Shown here one piece after another: positions 5,252 through 13,519 of a DNA stretch of 18,312 nt. The stretch's first letter is position 1. Each line of letters begins with the position of its first letter. The stretch is from Akkermansiaceae bacterium (lineage in GTDB: Bacteria; Verrucomicrobiota; Verrucomicrobiia; Verrucomicrobiales; Akkermansiaceae). The notes beneath the pieces are model-generated. The model saw only the letters and a list, made by a program, of their open reading frames with translations, was not told the origin of the DNA and did not search any database. The DNA lies in assembly GCA_018676385.1 (NCBI GenBank), contig JABHEX010000324.1, forward strand, positions 1 through 18,312, read 5' to 3'. The position numbers were made by a program, and so were the translations under genes.

Positions 5252-8110
5252 TTACTTAACCTCAATGTAGCCACGCATCAGTTGGGCGTGCCCGGGGAAG
5301 GTGCAGATGAACGGGTATTTGCCAGGTTTGCTAGGTGCTGTAAACTCGATGATCTGTGTTTCACGGCGTTCGAGCATTCTTGAGGAGTGCAAGATATTGT
5401 TACTCTCTGGAATGAACGCTTTTTTGAAGCCATCAGCTCCCATGTTGATGGCAGCGGCTGCCACCATGTCAGCGGTGTTTGGTTTTACGATTACGATATT
5501 GTGCGGCAGTGCGTCTGGGTTAACGAAGGTTAGTTTTACCTTCTTGCCAGCCTTTAAGGTAACTGTTTTGACGTCGAACTGAAGTTTTTCGATTACTGTG
5601 TTGATCAGGATTTCGGTAAGTTCTGGAGTATCTTTGGTGATTCCCCCTGGAGTGATGATGAACTCCGCTTCTTTTTCGATTTCAGCAACACCTTTTGCGG
5701 GGTCGGCGACCTCCCAGTGGTGTTTTACTGTTGCCGCGGCAATGCGTGTGTGTTGTGAAGGTGATGCAAGCATAGATGCTAATAATTTTTTGTTACGCAC
5801 GTTGTGTTGTTGGTGTAGCCATAGTGCTTCGAGCATGGCGTGTGCGTCTTTCTCCGATTTTGCGTCCTTGGTTGCGACCCATTTTTCGGTAGCGGTAATT
5901 ACATCCTTGGTGGGGCGTGCAGATAGCTCGACCCGTGTGCGGTGACGAATACCATCTACCGGATGCTCAAGATTTTTAAGGAGTTCACCGATGGACGCAC
6001 CGGCTATTTTGACGGGCTTCTGTAGCGGCTTCTTGGTATTGACCATACGGTAAATCCGGCCGTGTTTTTTATCGCGATTGGGGTCACGGATATTGTGTTG
6101 CATGTGACCGATAATGACATTGTGCCAATCGGCAATATAGAGTGCTCCATCCGCTCCGAACACGGCGTCAGTTGGCCGGAAGTTTTTGTCGTCGCTCTTA
6201 AGGAAATCTTCTGTAGGTGTGCCCCAAACTTCGCCGAATTTGTATTTTTTATCAGGAAATCCCTCACGGTGCATCTTGTAACGCTTTAGGCCGAGGTAGC
6301 CAATGGTGTTGCAGACCATGAAGTCCTGTTGCATTTCATCTGGGAAGTTCGTTGAGGAGATAACAGCGTCGGCAGCGACTGGGCGAACTTCTTTTTTGAC
6401 CAGAGGGAACATTTTGAAACCATTGCCGCTGGGTCGGACTTGGAAGGAGCGGCCACCAGTGCCATCATTTGCGTAATGATAACCCCAGCGATCAAAAGAA
6501 ATGCCGTGTGGGTTGGGCCGATTATTGGCGTGGAAGGCAATCGTGTGGCGGCGTGGATCAAATCGATACATCGCGGACGCACCGGTGTTGAGTGATGTTC
6601 CCCATGGATGCTCGTGATTATTAACGAGAAAGATACCGCTTTGCCAGTAGATACCCCCATCGGGACCAAAAATCAGATTGTTAGCAGCGTGGTGGGTGTC
6701 TGATGATCCGAATCCTTGGAGCATGATGATTCGAACATCGGCAACATCATCTCCATCGGTGTCCTTGAGAAAAATCAGATCTGGTTGTGTGGTAACAAGC
6801 ACACCTCCATTCCAGAATTCAAATCCAAGCGGGCAGTGAACCTTGGCAAATTCTTTGGCTTTGTCAGCTTTACCATCGCCATCGGTGTCTTCAAAGATCA
6901 TCAAAGCGTCTCCCATTTTCTTTTTGGGCTCCCACTTTGGATACGTTGGCCATACAGCGGCCCAGACGCGTCCCTTTGCATCGACTTGCATTTGAACTGG
7001 GTTGGCGAGTTGCGGAAATTCTTTTTCTGAGGCAAAAAGATTCACTTTGAAGTCTTTCGGGCAGTGCATTTTTTTTAAGCCTTCTTCCCCTGAAAGATAA
7101 TTGAGGTTGCCTTCTTTGGCGGCACTGGATGAGCGGGATCCACCACCTACGTTTGAGATGACGGGAATAGGTTGAGGGACGTTCGAGTCGTTTACCTTGT
7201 AAGTTTTTCCGTTTGCAATAGCCCAGACTTTTTTGTCGCGATTAGCGGTCATGGTATCAAGTATGAGTAGCTCTTTCTGAAGAACTTCGGCATTGGTTTG
7301 ACCGTCTACAAATTTCAGGGTGGAACGGCCGCCCCATACATCATTACCATCAACGGCACGATAACGGTGATGCCAGTGGAGGTTTTTGTCTAACACATGA
7401 GCTTTGAGTTTTTCATCTGATGTGTTTGTTGTAATTACTTTTGATAGTAAGCTGCTGGTGATAATTTCACCCAAATTGATATAACCTTGCTCATTTAAAT
7501 GGACGCCATTGAACGTCAGCGGTTTTTTGTTGGAGCTGTAGCGAGTCAACATGGGGTTGAAAATATCTACGAAGCTGACGCCAGCCTGGGTTGCTGCAGC
7601 GCGTGTTGCTTCAGTGATGGAAGCGAGCTTTTTATTATAAGTTATGCCTTTTGGTAGGTTTGAATCATTCAAATTTTCAAAAGGGATGGGAGAGAACAGC
7701 ACGATGCGAGGAGCTGATTTGCCGTTTGGCTTCATCTCATTGTAGCGTTTGACCATAGCGACGAGTTGCTTTTGGTAATCGCTAGGGCTAGTATCGAACG
7801 ATTCGTTCCAGCCAAACATAGCGAAGATGACGTCTGGCTTGATATGTTTCAGGTATTTGTCCTCAGCCATGAAACCTTTCGAGCGTGGGCGTTTGCTCAC
7901 ACGGTCTCCACTCACGCCCATGTTGCGAAAGCTAAGCGATTGTCCCTTAGTGGATGACTGGATTAAAGTTTCGGTCCATCCGTGATGTTGCATGCGGTCA
8001 GCAAGACCATTGCCGACGATGACGATGGTATCATTTTTTTGAAAGGCGAATTCCGCTGCATGGGTGGTGACTGCAAGCAGCGCGGTAATAAATAGAGTGC
8101 GATAATACAT
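5252..8110 (-). CDS. SGNH domain - PVC-type dehydrogenase propeller - azurin-like copper domain fusion
   Basis: This 952-residue secreted protein (signal peptide MYYRTLFITALLAVTTHA) has three parts. Residues about 24-230 resemble an SGNH/GDSL hydrolase: IVGNGLADRMQHHG for block I, FGWNES for block III and FNGVHLNEQGY for block V; the usual Ser nucleophile is absent. Residues about 340-690 match the PVC membrane-bound dehydrogenase domain, with two DTDGD calcium-type loops, an ADWHNVIIGHMQHN stretch and HGRIYR; a short helical HEAT-like stretch follows. Residues about 830-952 are a cupredoxin: His870 in LPHN, then Cys936, His941 and Met945 in CTFPGHAQLM, with the same spacing as azurin's four copper ligands. 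No CxxCH haem motif is present, although many relatives end in one. The role is likely extracytoplasmic oxidation of a sugar or polysaccharide-derived substrate with electron transfer through copper; the substrate is unknown. It is 52 bp downstream of the transglutaminase gene. Confidence 0.88.
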   Translation of the reverse strand: MYYRTLFITALLAVTTHAAEFAFQKNDTIVIVGNGLADRMQHHGWTETLIQSSTKGQSLSFRNMGVSGDRVSKRPRSKGFMAEDKYLKHIKPDVIFAMFGWNESFDTSPSDYQKQLVAMVKRYNEMKPNGKSAPRIVLFSPIPFENLNDSNLPKGITYNKKLASITEATRAAATQAGVSFVDIFNPMLTRYSSNKKPLTFNGVHLNEQGYINLGEIITSSLLSKVITTNTSDEKLKAHVLDKNLHWHHRYRAVDGNDVWGGRSTLKFVDGQTNAEVLQKELLILDTMTANRDKKVWAIANGKTYKVNDSNVPQPIPVISNVGGGSRSSSAAKEGNLNYLSGEEGLKKMHCPKDFKVNLFASEKEFPQLANPVQMQVDAKGRVWAAVWPTYPKWEPKKKMGDALMIFEDTDGDGKADKAKEFAKVHCPLGFEFWNGGVLVTTQPDLIFLKDTDGDDVADVRIIMLQGFGSSDTHHAANNLIFGPDGGIYWQSGIFLVNNHEHPWGTSLNTGASAMYRFDPRRHTIAFHANNRPNPHGISFDRWGYHYANDGTGGRSFQVRPSGNGFKMFPLVKKEVRPVAADAVISSTNFPDEMQQDFMVCNTIGYLGLKRYKMHREGFPDKKYKFGEVWGTPTEDFLKSDDKNFRPTDAVFGADGALYIADWHNVIIGHMQHNIRDPNRDKKHGRIYRMVNTKKPLQKPVKIAGASIGELLKNLEHPVDGIRHRTRVELSARPTKDVITATEKWVATKDAKSEKDAHAMLEALWLHQQHNVRNKKLLASMLASPSQHTRIAAATVKHHWEVADPAKGVAEIEKEAEFIITPGGITKDTPELTEILINTVIEKLQFDVKTVTLKAGKKVKLTFVNPDALPHNIVIVKPNTADMVAAAAINMGADGFKKAFIPESNNILHSSRMLERRETQIIEFTAPSKPGKYPFICTFPGHAQLMRGYIEVK

Positions 8111-8162
8111 GTGATGAGGTATTTATACGTATCTAATAAACAATGCATTTCGAGAAAAAAGA

Positions 8163-9932
8163 CTATTTGTGTGATGCGGATTGATACCACCTTTGGATTG
8201 ATTTAGTCAGGTTCTTTTCCCGTGACGAGTTTCGCATCAAATCGCCATAGAAGACGCCGTAGTGGTATTCCAACAATTCTGATGCAAATGTGAGTGGTTT
8301 TCCTGTCACCTCGAGCGCAATGATGTGCTGGCGTAGCGTGTGACCATTTGGCATGGGTTTCCCGAGAGCAGAGCATGCTTGCTTAAAAGATAGCATGTAT
8401 CCAGGAGTGGGCGCCCTCAGAGATTTCCCATAGATATCTGGCGGTGGCTTTTTAAAATACCTCGCTACAAGAAATGCAAGGCAGCATAGCCCGAGAAAAG
8501 TGAGTGCGATGACTAGCCGATTGAGAGTGAAATCCTTATTATGAGTATTGAGGACTAGAGCATTTTGTGGAGTTTCCTTGCTGTTCGTTGCAGCTGTTGC
8601 TTGCGCTGGATTGGGTGGCGTGGCGCCTGCAGGTGCACTTCGTGCTATCGGGGCAGCATCGATGTCGGAGGGGGTGGTGTCAAAGACAACCCAGCCGTAG
8701 CCGTCCAGCTTGATTTCGGTCCATGCGTGGGCGTCCTTGGCGCGGTAGACAAATAAGTTTTGTTCACGGTAGAGTATGCCTCCAGACCAGCCATAAGCGA
8801 TCCGGCTGGGAACGCCAAGTGCACGGCAAATCAATGCGGCGGCTGTAGCGAAATGTTCGCAATGACCACGCTTTTCTTGATAAAGGAAGTTCTCTACTGG
8901 ATTAGAGTTAGTTGTATTGGTTGTCTTGAGGGAGTATCGGTAATTGTCTTGTAAATAGCTGCGTAACGCGGTCAGGCGTTTAGTTAAGTTGGGCTCATGG
9001 ATGAAAATCTCAGCTTTTTGACGGATGCCTTGGGCAAGGTTATCTGGTATTGAGAGGTAGGTTGATTGGGTTTGAGCTGCCTGAGGATTTTCTCCAATCA
9101 GATTAGTAAAATCCACGGGCTGGGAGGTGGCTGAGTAGCTGTATCCTGAGGTGGAATCACTGACTGGTGGTAGCAGATAGATAGCATCACTGATCTTCGA
9201 TAAAGAGGGGACGTTCGAGCTGACTGCACCTTGCAACAGGATAAGCACATTCTGCCCGGTTGGGTTGGGTGAGTGGTAGATTCTATGTTTGATGGGTTTG
9301 GATGTGACGCGGCGGTGATCGTTTCTGGGGAAGGTGATTGGCGCTTTTAACTTGGTTGTAGCGGTCCGATCTGCAGCCCAAGTGATACCGTTGAAGCGCG
9401 ACATAGCAAACGCGCGAAGGTGAATCCTTGAGCTGAACATTCTCGTGGCATCAGCACGATTCTCAAGTTGAATAAATACCTCAGGCTTGTTGCTTGGTTT
9501 GTGATTGCTGAAGGGTGGCAGGTTTCGTTTCAGGGATTTATTGAACAGCCAGTTACCTGAGGTGTGGCCATCAAAATTAGGTGACGACCCCTTGGGTTTC
9601 TGCTTTCCGATCGATATGGGGTATGAGGCATGTTCGTGGAAGGCATCGGCAAGTTCTTGTGCAGGAGCAGCCAGAGTGCTGGTGATGACCACAAAACATG
9701 CTTCGGTGAAAATGATGACGGCGCCCATGCTTAAGTAGTCCAGCCATGAAGCACGGCGCAGGCAAAACATTCTAGGCAGACTGGTTTTCATACCTCTGCT
9801 CCAGTAGAAAATTCCGGCTACGAGGGTGGTGACCGATAGACAAGCGCGTAGCAATATCCCCGGTGAGCCCTGCCAGCCTTTGAGCAGGCTGTAGGCACCA
9901 GCGATGGCAGCCAGTAGGATAAAGGTGCGCAT
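8163..9932 (-). CDS. Transglutaminase-core membrane protein (TgpA-like)
   Basis: This 589-residue protein has three N-terminal membrane segments (about residues 4-20, 26-43 and 66-88), a large extracytoplasmic region, a transglutaminase-like core and a further membrane segment at about 472-491. A cytosolic tail follows. The core has the Cys-His-Asp triad: GHCEHFA (Cys358), DAHAWTE (His402) and VVFDTTPSD (Asp418). The tail ends in an Arg/Tyr-rich segment like the DUF4129 tail of TgpA-type proteins. It has fewer N-terminal membrane helices than typical TgpA proteins. It follows the DUF58 gene by 27 bp, the usual partner in MoxR-DUF58-transglutaminase operons. The family is linked to peptide or cell-wall modification, but the substrate is not known. 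Start ATG 9930-9932; no Shine-Dalgarno is visible. Confidence 0.88.
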   Translation of the reverse strand: MRTFILLAAIAGAYSLLKGWQGSPGILLRACLSVTTLVAGIFYWSRGMKTSLPRMFCLRRASWLDYLSMGAVIIFTEACFVVITSTLAAPAQELADAFHEHASYPISIGKQKPKGSSPNFDGHTSGNWLFNKSLKRNLPPFSNHKPSNKPEVFIQLENRADATRMFSSRIHLRAFAMSRFNGITWAADRTATTKLKAPITFPRNDHRRVTSKPIKHRIYHSPNPTGQNVLILLQGAVSSNVPSLSKISDAIYLLPPVSDSTSGYSYSATSQPVDFTNLIGENPQAAQTQSTYLSIPDNLAQGIRQKAEIFIHEPNLTKRLTALRSYLQDNYRYSLKTTNTTNSNPVENFLYQEKRGHCEHFATAAALICRALGVPSRIAYGWSGGILYREQNLFVYRAKDAHAWTEIKLDGYGWVVFDTTPSDIDAAPIARSAPAGATPPNPAQATAATNSKETPQNALVLNTHNKDFTLNRLVIALTFLGLCCLAFLVARYFKKPPPDIYGKSLRAPTPGYMLSFKQACSALGKPMPNGHTLRQHIIALEVTGKPLTFASELLEYHYGVFYGDLMRNSSREKNLTKSIQRWYQSASHK

Positions 9933-9959
9933 GATTTTATGTGAGTCAGGTGTCAGGAA

Positions 9960-11090
9960 TTAGACGGCAGCAGCATGTAGTGTGCGGTGGCGATAGCGAA
10001 TCTGTCGGATATCGATAGCCATTATGTTCGCTGAGCTTGTCAGTAGGTGCGTCCATGAGTCCGGTGTCATATCCGAAATGATAATCACAGCGTAGTCGGG
10101 TGAGGTTAAGCGTATCGCGCGTTCGAGATCATGTGATTCTGTACCTGTGGCTCGTCGGATTTTGGCTGTCTTTACCAGAAACTCGATCATTTGCTTGCGG
10201 CTCTGGCATTCGACTGGTTGCCAATCGAGAAAATCCGCTGAGATCATACATGGAATACCTTTTCCCTGGAGCTCTTTAAGCGTGCCAGTGAGTAGAGAGA
10301 TCGCCCGCTCAAAGCGATCCTCGCGAAGCATTTCTCGACCACTGGCGTATGAGTGGAAGATGATATGGCACTGATCGGGGTGAAATCCTGGTGGGTCATA
10401 CTCGCGGATACGAAGATCGTGGCCGCATGCCAAGGCGCGTGCCGATGCCGGCCAGTGGATATGTCTGGCGGAGTCACCTGCCTGCCATGAACGAATTCCA
10501 CGTGGTTCACCGAAACTTTTGCCGGTTGATAGCCCAGAGCTAGGCAAGGCATCGTGTAGTGATCCATGGCTATTGAGTTCCATCGGTGAAATTGGCATGG
10601 GTGTCACCACTACCTCACGACGCAGTGTGAGTGAGCGGTGATGTCTAAATAAACCAAGCGGGAACTTGCTGCTGAGCTTCACGGGGTGTGTGTCTGCATA
10701 TCCCCGCCCTTGAATTACACCCTGAAGAATGGTGCGTGATGATTGTCCGGCGGCCGTCCAGCGTGCGTGTGCGGAAAGAACTGATTTTCCGGGCAGGGTG
10801 ACATCCATGCGTAAGTTGAAGGCATCGAGAAGTTGCCGAGGATTACTTAGTGTCAGTTCAATCTCGAATGTTCTACCTGCCATCACGTTGGCAGGCATAT
10901 GCATAGTCGGGGTCAGCCGCACGAGGTTGACTTCCCCTAACAAGAAACAAAAGCATACAATTAGTAGACCGCAGCCACCGAGTAACACAAACAGACCATC
11001 TGCAGTGAGCACGCCGCATACTACCATCGCCGCCGCGCCTCCGCTCAGAGCGGCGCCTCTTTGTGTAATTGATAATATCGGCTTTCGCAC
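9960..11090 (-). CDS. DUF58 domain protein
   Basis: This 376-residue protein starts at GTG 11088-11090 (VRKPILSITQRG); no in-frame ATG lies close upstream. Two hydrophobic segments (about residues 13-53) precede an extracytoplasmic beta-rich region. The DUF58 signature follows: GEPRGIRSWQAGDSARHIHW, then ASARA and LRIREYDPPG. The C-terminal part has a von Willebrand A-like pattern (HIIFHSY, YAVIIISDMTPDSW). Such proteins typically work with a MoxR AAA+ ATPase and a transglutaminase membrane protein. The transglutaminase partner is the next gene, but no MoxR gene is in the window. The gene upstream on the same strand is a thioredoxin ending in a terminator, so DUF58 probably starts its own transcript. 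Confidence 0.87.
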   Translation of the reverse strand: MRKPILSITQRGAALSGGAAAMVVCGVLTADGLFVLLGGCGLLIVCFCFLLGEVNLVRLTPTMHMPANVMAGRTFEIELTLSNPRQLLDAFNLRMDVTLPGKSVLSAHARWTAAGQSSRTILQGVIQGRGYADTHPVKLSSKFPLGLFRHHRSLTLRREVVVTPMPISPMELNSHGSLHDALPSSGLSTGKSFGEPRGIRSWQAGDSARHIHWPASARALACGHDLRIREYDPPGFHPDQCHIIFHSYASGREMLREDRFERAISLLTGTLKELQGKGIPCMISADFLDWQPVECQSRKQMIEFLVKTAKIRRATGTESHDLERAIRLTSPDYAVIIISDMTPDSWTHLLTSSANIMAIDIRQIRYRHRTLHAAAV

Positions 11091-11132
11091 GCGATGATCA
11101 TTACATTGTTAATTGTTAAAGAAAGCACACAA

Positions 11133-11138
11133 TGTCAA
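11133..11138 (-). promoter_or_regulatory. Possible -35 element (TTGACA) for the DUF58-transglutaminase operon
   Basis: On the minus strand a consensus TTGACA lies between the thioredoxin terminator and the DUF58 GTG, 42 bp upstream of the start. The AT-rich stretch below it (AATTAACAAT) has no convincing -10 at exactly 17 bp, so this is tentative. Confidence 0.3.
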
Positions 11139-11147
11139 ATGAGCCGC

Positions 11148-11178
11148 AAAAAATAACCGCACGGAAGTCCGTGCGGTT
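11148..11178 (-). terminator. Rho-independent terminator after the thioredoxin gene
   Basis: The plus-strand arms AACCGCACGG and CCGTGCGGTT (11155-11164 and 11169-11178) form a 10-bp perfect stem around AAGT. Read on the minus strand the stem is followed by ATTTTTT. It lies 30 bp after the stop of the thioredoxin gene and isolates it from DUF58. Confidence 0.85.
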
Positions 11179-11207
11179 GGGTGGAAATGAGACAAGGTGT
11201 CGATTGA

Positions 11208-11660
11208 TCAGTCCATGTCCTTTTTCTCTAGAGCTTCCTTCAGGTGAGCGAGAAACTGTTCGACGCTTGGATACCTGGATGCAGTAAAGCGGGTGAACTC
11301 ACTGCCGTCGTCACCGAAAAGCAAGACAGTGGGAACTCCACGAACGCTATATTTTTTCATGACCTTGCTATTTTTTTTCTTAAGTGTCTTGTCTTTATTC
11401 GGGATATCGATTTTCACGAGGATAAAATCTTTTTTTGCTGTATCCGTAAATTCAGATTTTGAGAAAACCTTTTTATCCATCATGATGCAGGGTGGACACC
11501 AATCTGAGCCGGTAAACTCAACGAGCACGTTTTTCTTTTCCTTTTTCGCCTTGGCGAGTGCTGAGTCGATATCCGTCATCCAGCTTGCGCCTGCAGTTGC
11601 CGCAGTAGCGAGGATGAGAGAGGCGATAGTGGACGATAGAAGTAACTTCATTAAGTTCAT
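11208..11660 (-). CDS. Secreted thioredoxin-fold protein with WCPPC active site
   Basis: I start at ATG 11658-11660 (MNLMKLLLSSTIASLILATAATA), which gives a standard signal peptide; the frame is open back to 11696 but that extension spoils the leader, and ATG 11651 is equally possible. The mature part is a compact thioredoxin fold: LVEFTGSDWCPPC with the redox pair, MMDKKVFSKSEF, VKIDIPN and VRGVPTVLLF with the cis-Pro. FTGSDWCPPC with DKKVF resembles the DsbD-gamma/thioredoxin_7 type. It is Lys-rich, with a KKEKKN segment before the active site and KTLKKKNSK after it. It would act on thiols outside the cytoplasm, as reductant or isomerase. It is monocistronic by its terminator and diverges from rdgB. 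Confidence 0.88.
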   Translation of the reverse strand: MNLMKLLLSSTIASLILATAATAGASWMTDIDSALAKAKKEKKNVLVEFTGSDWCPPCIMMDKKVFSKSEFTDTAKKDFILVKIDIPNKDKTLKKKNSKVMKKYSVRGVPTVLLFGDDGSEFTRFTASRYPSVEQFLAHLKEALEKKDMD

Positions 11661-11736
11661 AACCAATAATACGTTGCGATAAGTAATATATTCCAAAATT
11701 CTCGAAATTTTTGGCAGAGGATGTTAACTTGCTGGC

Positions 11737-12315
11737 ATGAAAAATATGACGGTCGCCACTGGAAATAGCCACAAGACGCAGGAAATACGCGCTATGCTTG
11801 GCGATGCTTATGATGTGACCGACCTGAAATCCTATCCGGAGCTGCCTGAAGTCGATGAAACGGGAGCTACATTTTTGCAAAATGCCACGTTAAAGGCGGT
11901 GCAGATTAGCGAGCAGATTGGCGGCCTTGTGCTGTCCGATGATTCCGGACTCGAGGTGGATGTTCTGCACGGGGCACCGGGTGTGCACTCCGCACGTTAT
12001 GCCGGGGTGCATGGTGATGATGCGGCGAACAATGCTAAGTTGTTGGCGGATCTGGAGGGTGTAGAGAGTCGTGAAGCGAGGTTCCGCTGTGTGATGGTGT
12101 TGGCGCAGAATGGTCAAGTGCTCGCTCACTTTGATGGAGCTGTGGAGGGGAAGATCATTGCTGAGCAGCAAGGTGCGGGTGGATTTGGCTACGACCCGCT
12201 ATTCGTGCCGGATGGATACGAGAGGACATTTGCCGAACTCGGTGAGGATGTAAAAAACGGACTTAGCCATCGTGCACAGGCGATGCAGCAGGTGGTGGCG
12301 TGGTTAGGCCGGTAA
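11737..12315 (+). CDS. rdgB: XTP/dITP diphosphatase (HAM1/RdgB)
   Basis: This 192-residue cytosolic enzyme hydrolyses non-canonical purine nucleoside triphosphates (dITP, ITP, XTP) to monophosphate and pyrophosphate, keeping damaged purines out of DNA and RNA. Signature blocks are complete: ATGNSHK (residues 7-13), ETGATFLQNA..KA, VLSDDSGLEVDVLHGAPGVHSARYAG (catalytic and metal-binding Asp around 68-69), GGFGYDPLFVP and the C-terminal KNGLSHRAQA. Length matches the family (about 190-200). The first Met is used; a second at codon 4 is possible. AGAGG lies 16 nt upstream, too far to be a useful Shine-Dalgarno. Confidence 0.95.
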   Translation: MKNMTVATGNSHKTQEIRAMLGDAYDVTDLKSYPELPEVDETGATFLQNATLKAVQISEQIGGLVLSDDSGLEVDVLHGAPGVHSARYAGVHGDDAANNAKLLADLEGVESREARFRCVMVLAQNGQVLAHFDGAVEGKIIAEQQGAGGFGYDPLFVPDGYERTFAELGEDVKNGLSHRAQAMQQVVAWLGR

Positions 12316-12324
12316 CAGCAATAC

Positions 12325-12351
12325 TTGCGATTGATCGCTATTGGGTATAAT
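12325..12351 (+). promoter_or_regulatory. Candidate sigma70-type promoter for the permease gene
   Basis: A perfect TATAAT -10 lies at 12346-12351, with TTGCGA (12325-12330) 15 bp upstream as a partial -35. It is 43 bp before the permease ATG in the short gap after rdgB. The -35 spacing is short, so the -10 carries most of the weight. Confidence 0.4.
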
Positions 12352-12393
12352 GAATGTGCATTCGGTAGCTGATCAACCGCTGCCTGTTGTTTT

Positions 12394-13494
12394 ATGTCCT
12401 CATGTTGTTCACCCAAACCTGACCCTGATCTGCGGGAAGATAAGTCACCTTGCTGTGGTGATCGTGGCGACCGTGGTAGAAGAAAATTTGATTGGTTGCT
12501 CTGGGGTTCGTTGATCGTAGTGGTGGCAGGCTGTATAGGACATTGGTTTTTTCATGACAGTTTACCCATGCAGGCGGCTGATTTCAGCCATGGGGTTTAT
12601 TCGTTGATGAATAAGATGTGGTGGGGGCTTGCGCTGGGGATTCTCGCAGTGGGACTGCTGAGCTGGGTGCCACGCGAGTGGGTAGCGGCTGTGCTGGGTA
12701 AGCCAGGTAGTTTTTCTGGAATCTTACGAGCCATGGGGGCGGGACTGATCCTTGATTTATGTAACCATGGGATTCTTCTCGTAGCGATGAAGCTCTACGA
12801 GCGAGGAGCATCCTACGGGCAGACTTTGGCGTTTCTTATTGCTAGTCCGTGGAACTCACTTTCTCTAACATTAATTCTATTTGCTCTGATCGGTGCCAAG
12901 TGGACAATAATATTTATTGTGCTTTCCGGGCTGATCGCTGTGGTGACTGGCTTGATCGTGGAATGTCTTGTTAGATCGGGAAAAATCCCCAAGAACCCAA
13001 ATCATGTTGAGTTGCCTGAGGGTTTTCAGCTGGGCTATGAAGTCAAATCCAAGCTAGCGGAATTACGATTTAATAGTGCTGCTATTGGACGACTGATCAA
13101 GTCGTCGATTGGTGAATCACGTATGATACTGCGTTGGATTTTTTTTGGTACTGTACTGGCTGCTATGATCCGCGCGTTCGTGCCGCCTGAGACTTTCGGA
13201 GAGTGGTTCGGGCCTACAGGGACGGGTGTTTTGTTAACACTTACTGCTGCAACGGTGATCGAGGTTTGTTCGGAAGGCTCAAGCCCGATTGCAGCGGATT
13301 TGCTCACGCGAGCTGCCGCACCAGGTAACGGTTTTGCATTTCTCATGGCTGGTGCTGCAACCGACTACACAGAAATCATGGCGCTCAAGGAAACCACAAA
13401 ATCGTGGAAGATGACATTTATCCTGCCACTGCTCACCCTGCCGCAGGTTGTGGTGATATCGTGGGTGCTCAACTATTGGGCAGGGACGGTCTGA
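12394..13494 (+). CDS. DUF318/ArsP-type permease with Cys-rich N terminus
   Basis: This 366-residue integral membrane protein has about eight to nine hydrophobic segments. The pattern fits the two-repeat permease family PF03773 (ArsP_1/DUF318). It has a first half with LGKPGSFSGILRAMGAGLILDLCNHGILLVAMKLYERGAS and ASPWNSLSLTLI, a charged cytosolic loop (about residues 195-240), and a second half with EVCSEGSSPIAADLL and MAGAATDYTEIMALKE. Members export metals or organoarsenicals; the substrate here is not known. The first 22 residues carry two Cys-Cys pairs (SSCCSP and SPCCGD), suggesting a soft-metal-binding cap. A Cys in CSEGSS and another in LDLCNHG lie in membrane repeats. No metal-sensing regulator is adjacent. 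ATG 12394 is used; it has no Shine-Dalgarno. Confidence 0.8.
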   Translation: MSSCCSPKPDPDLREDKSPCCGDRGDRGRRKFDWLLWGSLIVVVAGCIGHWFFHDSLPMQAADFSHGVYSLMNKMWWGLALGILAVGLLSWVPREWVAAVLGKPGSFSGILRAMGAGLILDLCNHGILLVAMKLYERGASYGQTLAFLIASPWNSLSLTLILFALIGAKWTIIFIVLSGLIAVVTGLIVECLVRSGKIPKNPNHVELPEGFQLGYEVKSKLAELRFNSAAIGRLIKSSIGESRMILRWIFFGTVLAAMIRAFVPPETFGEWFGPTGTGVLLTLTAATVIEVCSEGSSPIAADLLTRAAAPGNGFAFLMAGAATDYTEIMALKETTKSWKMTFILPLLTLPQVVVISWVLNYWAGTV

Positions 13495-13519
13495 TGACGC
13501 CTTGCTCGCATAAGTGAGG

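Noticed and set aside
6286..6669. A 127-codon open frame on the minus strand
   Set aside because: It is a shifted frame within the PVC dehydrogenase domain, which reads cleanly in its own frame.
11716..11720. AGAGG as ribosome site for rdgB
   Set aside because: It lies 16 nt from the ATG, too far for a normal Shine-Dalgarno interaction.
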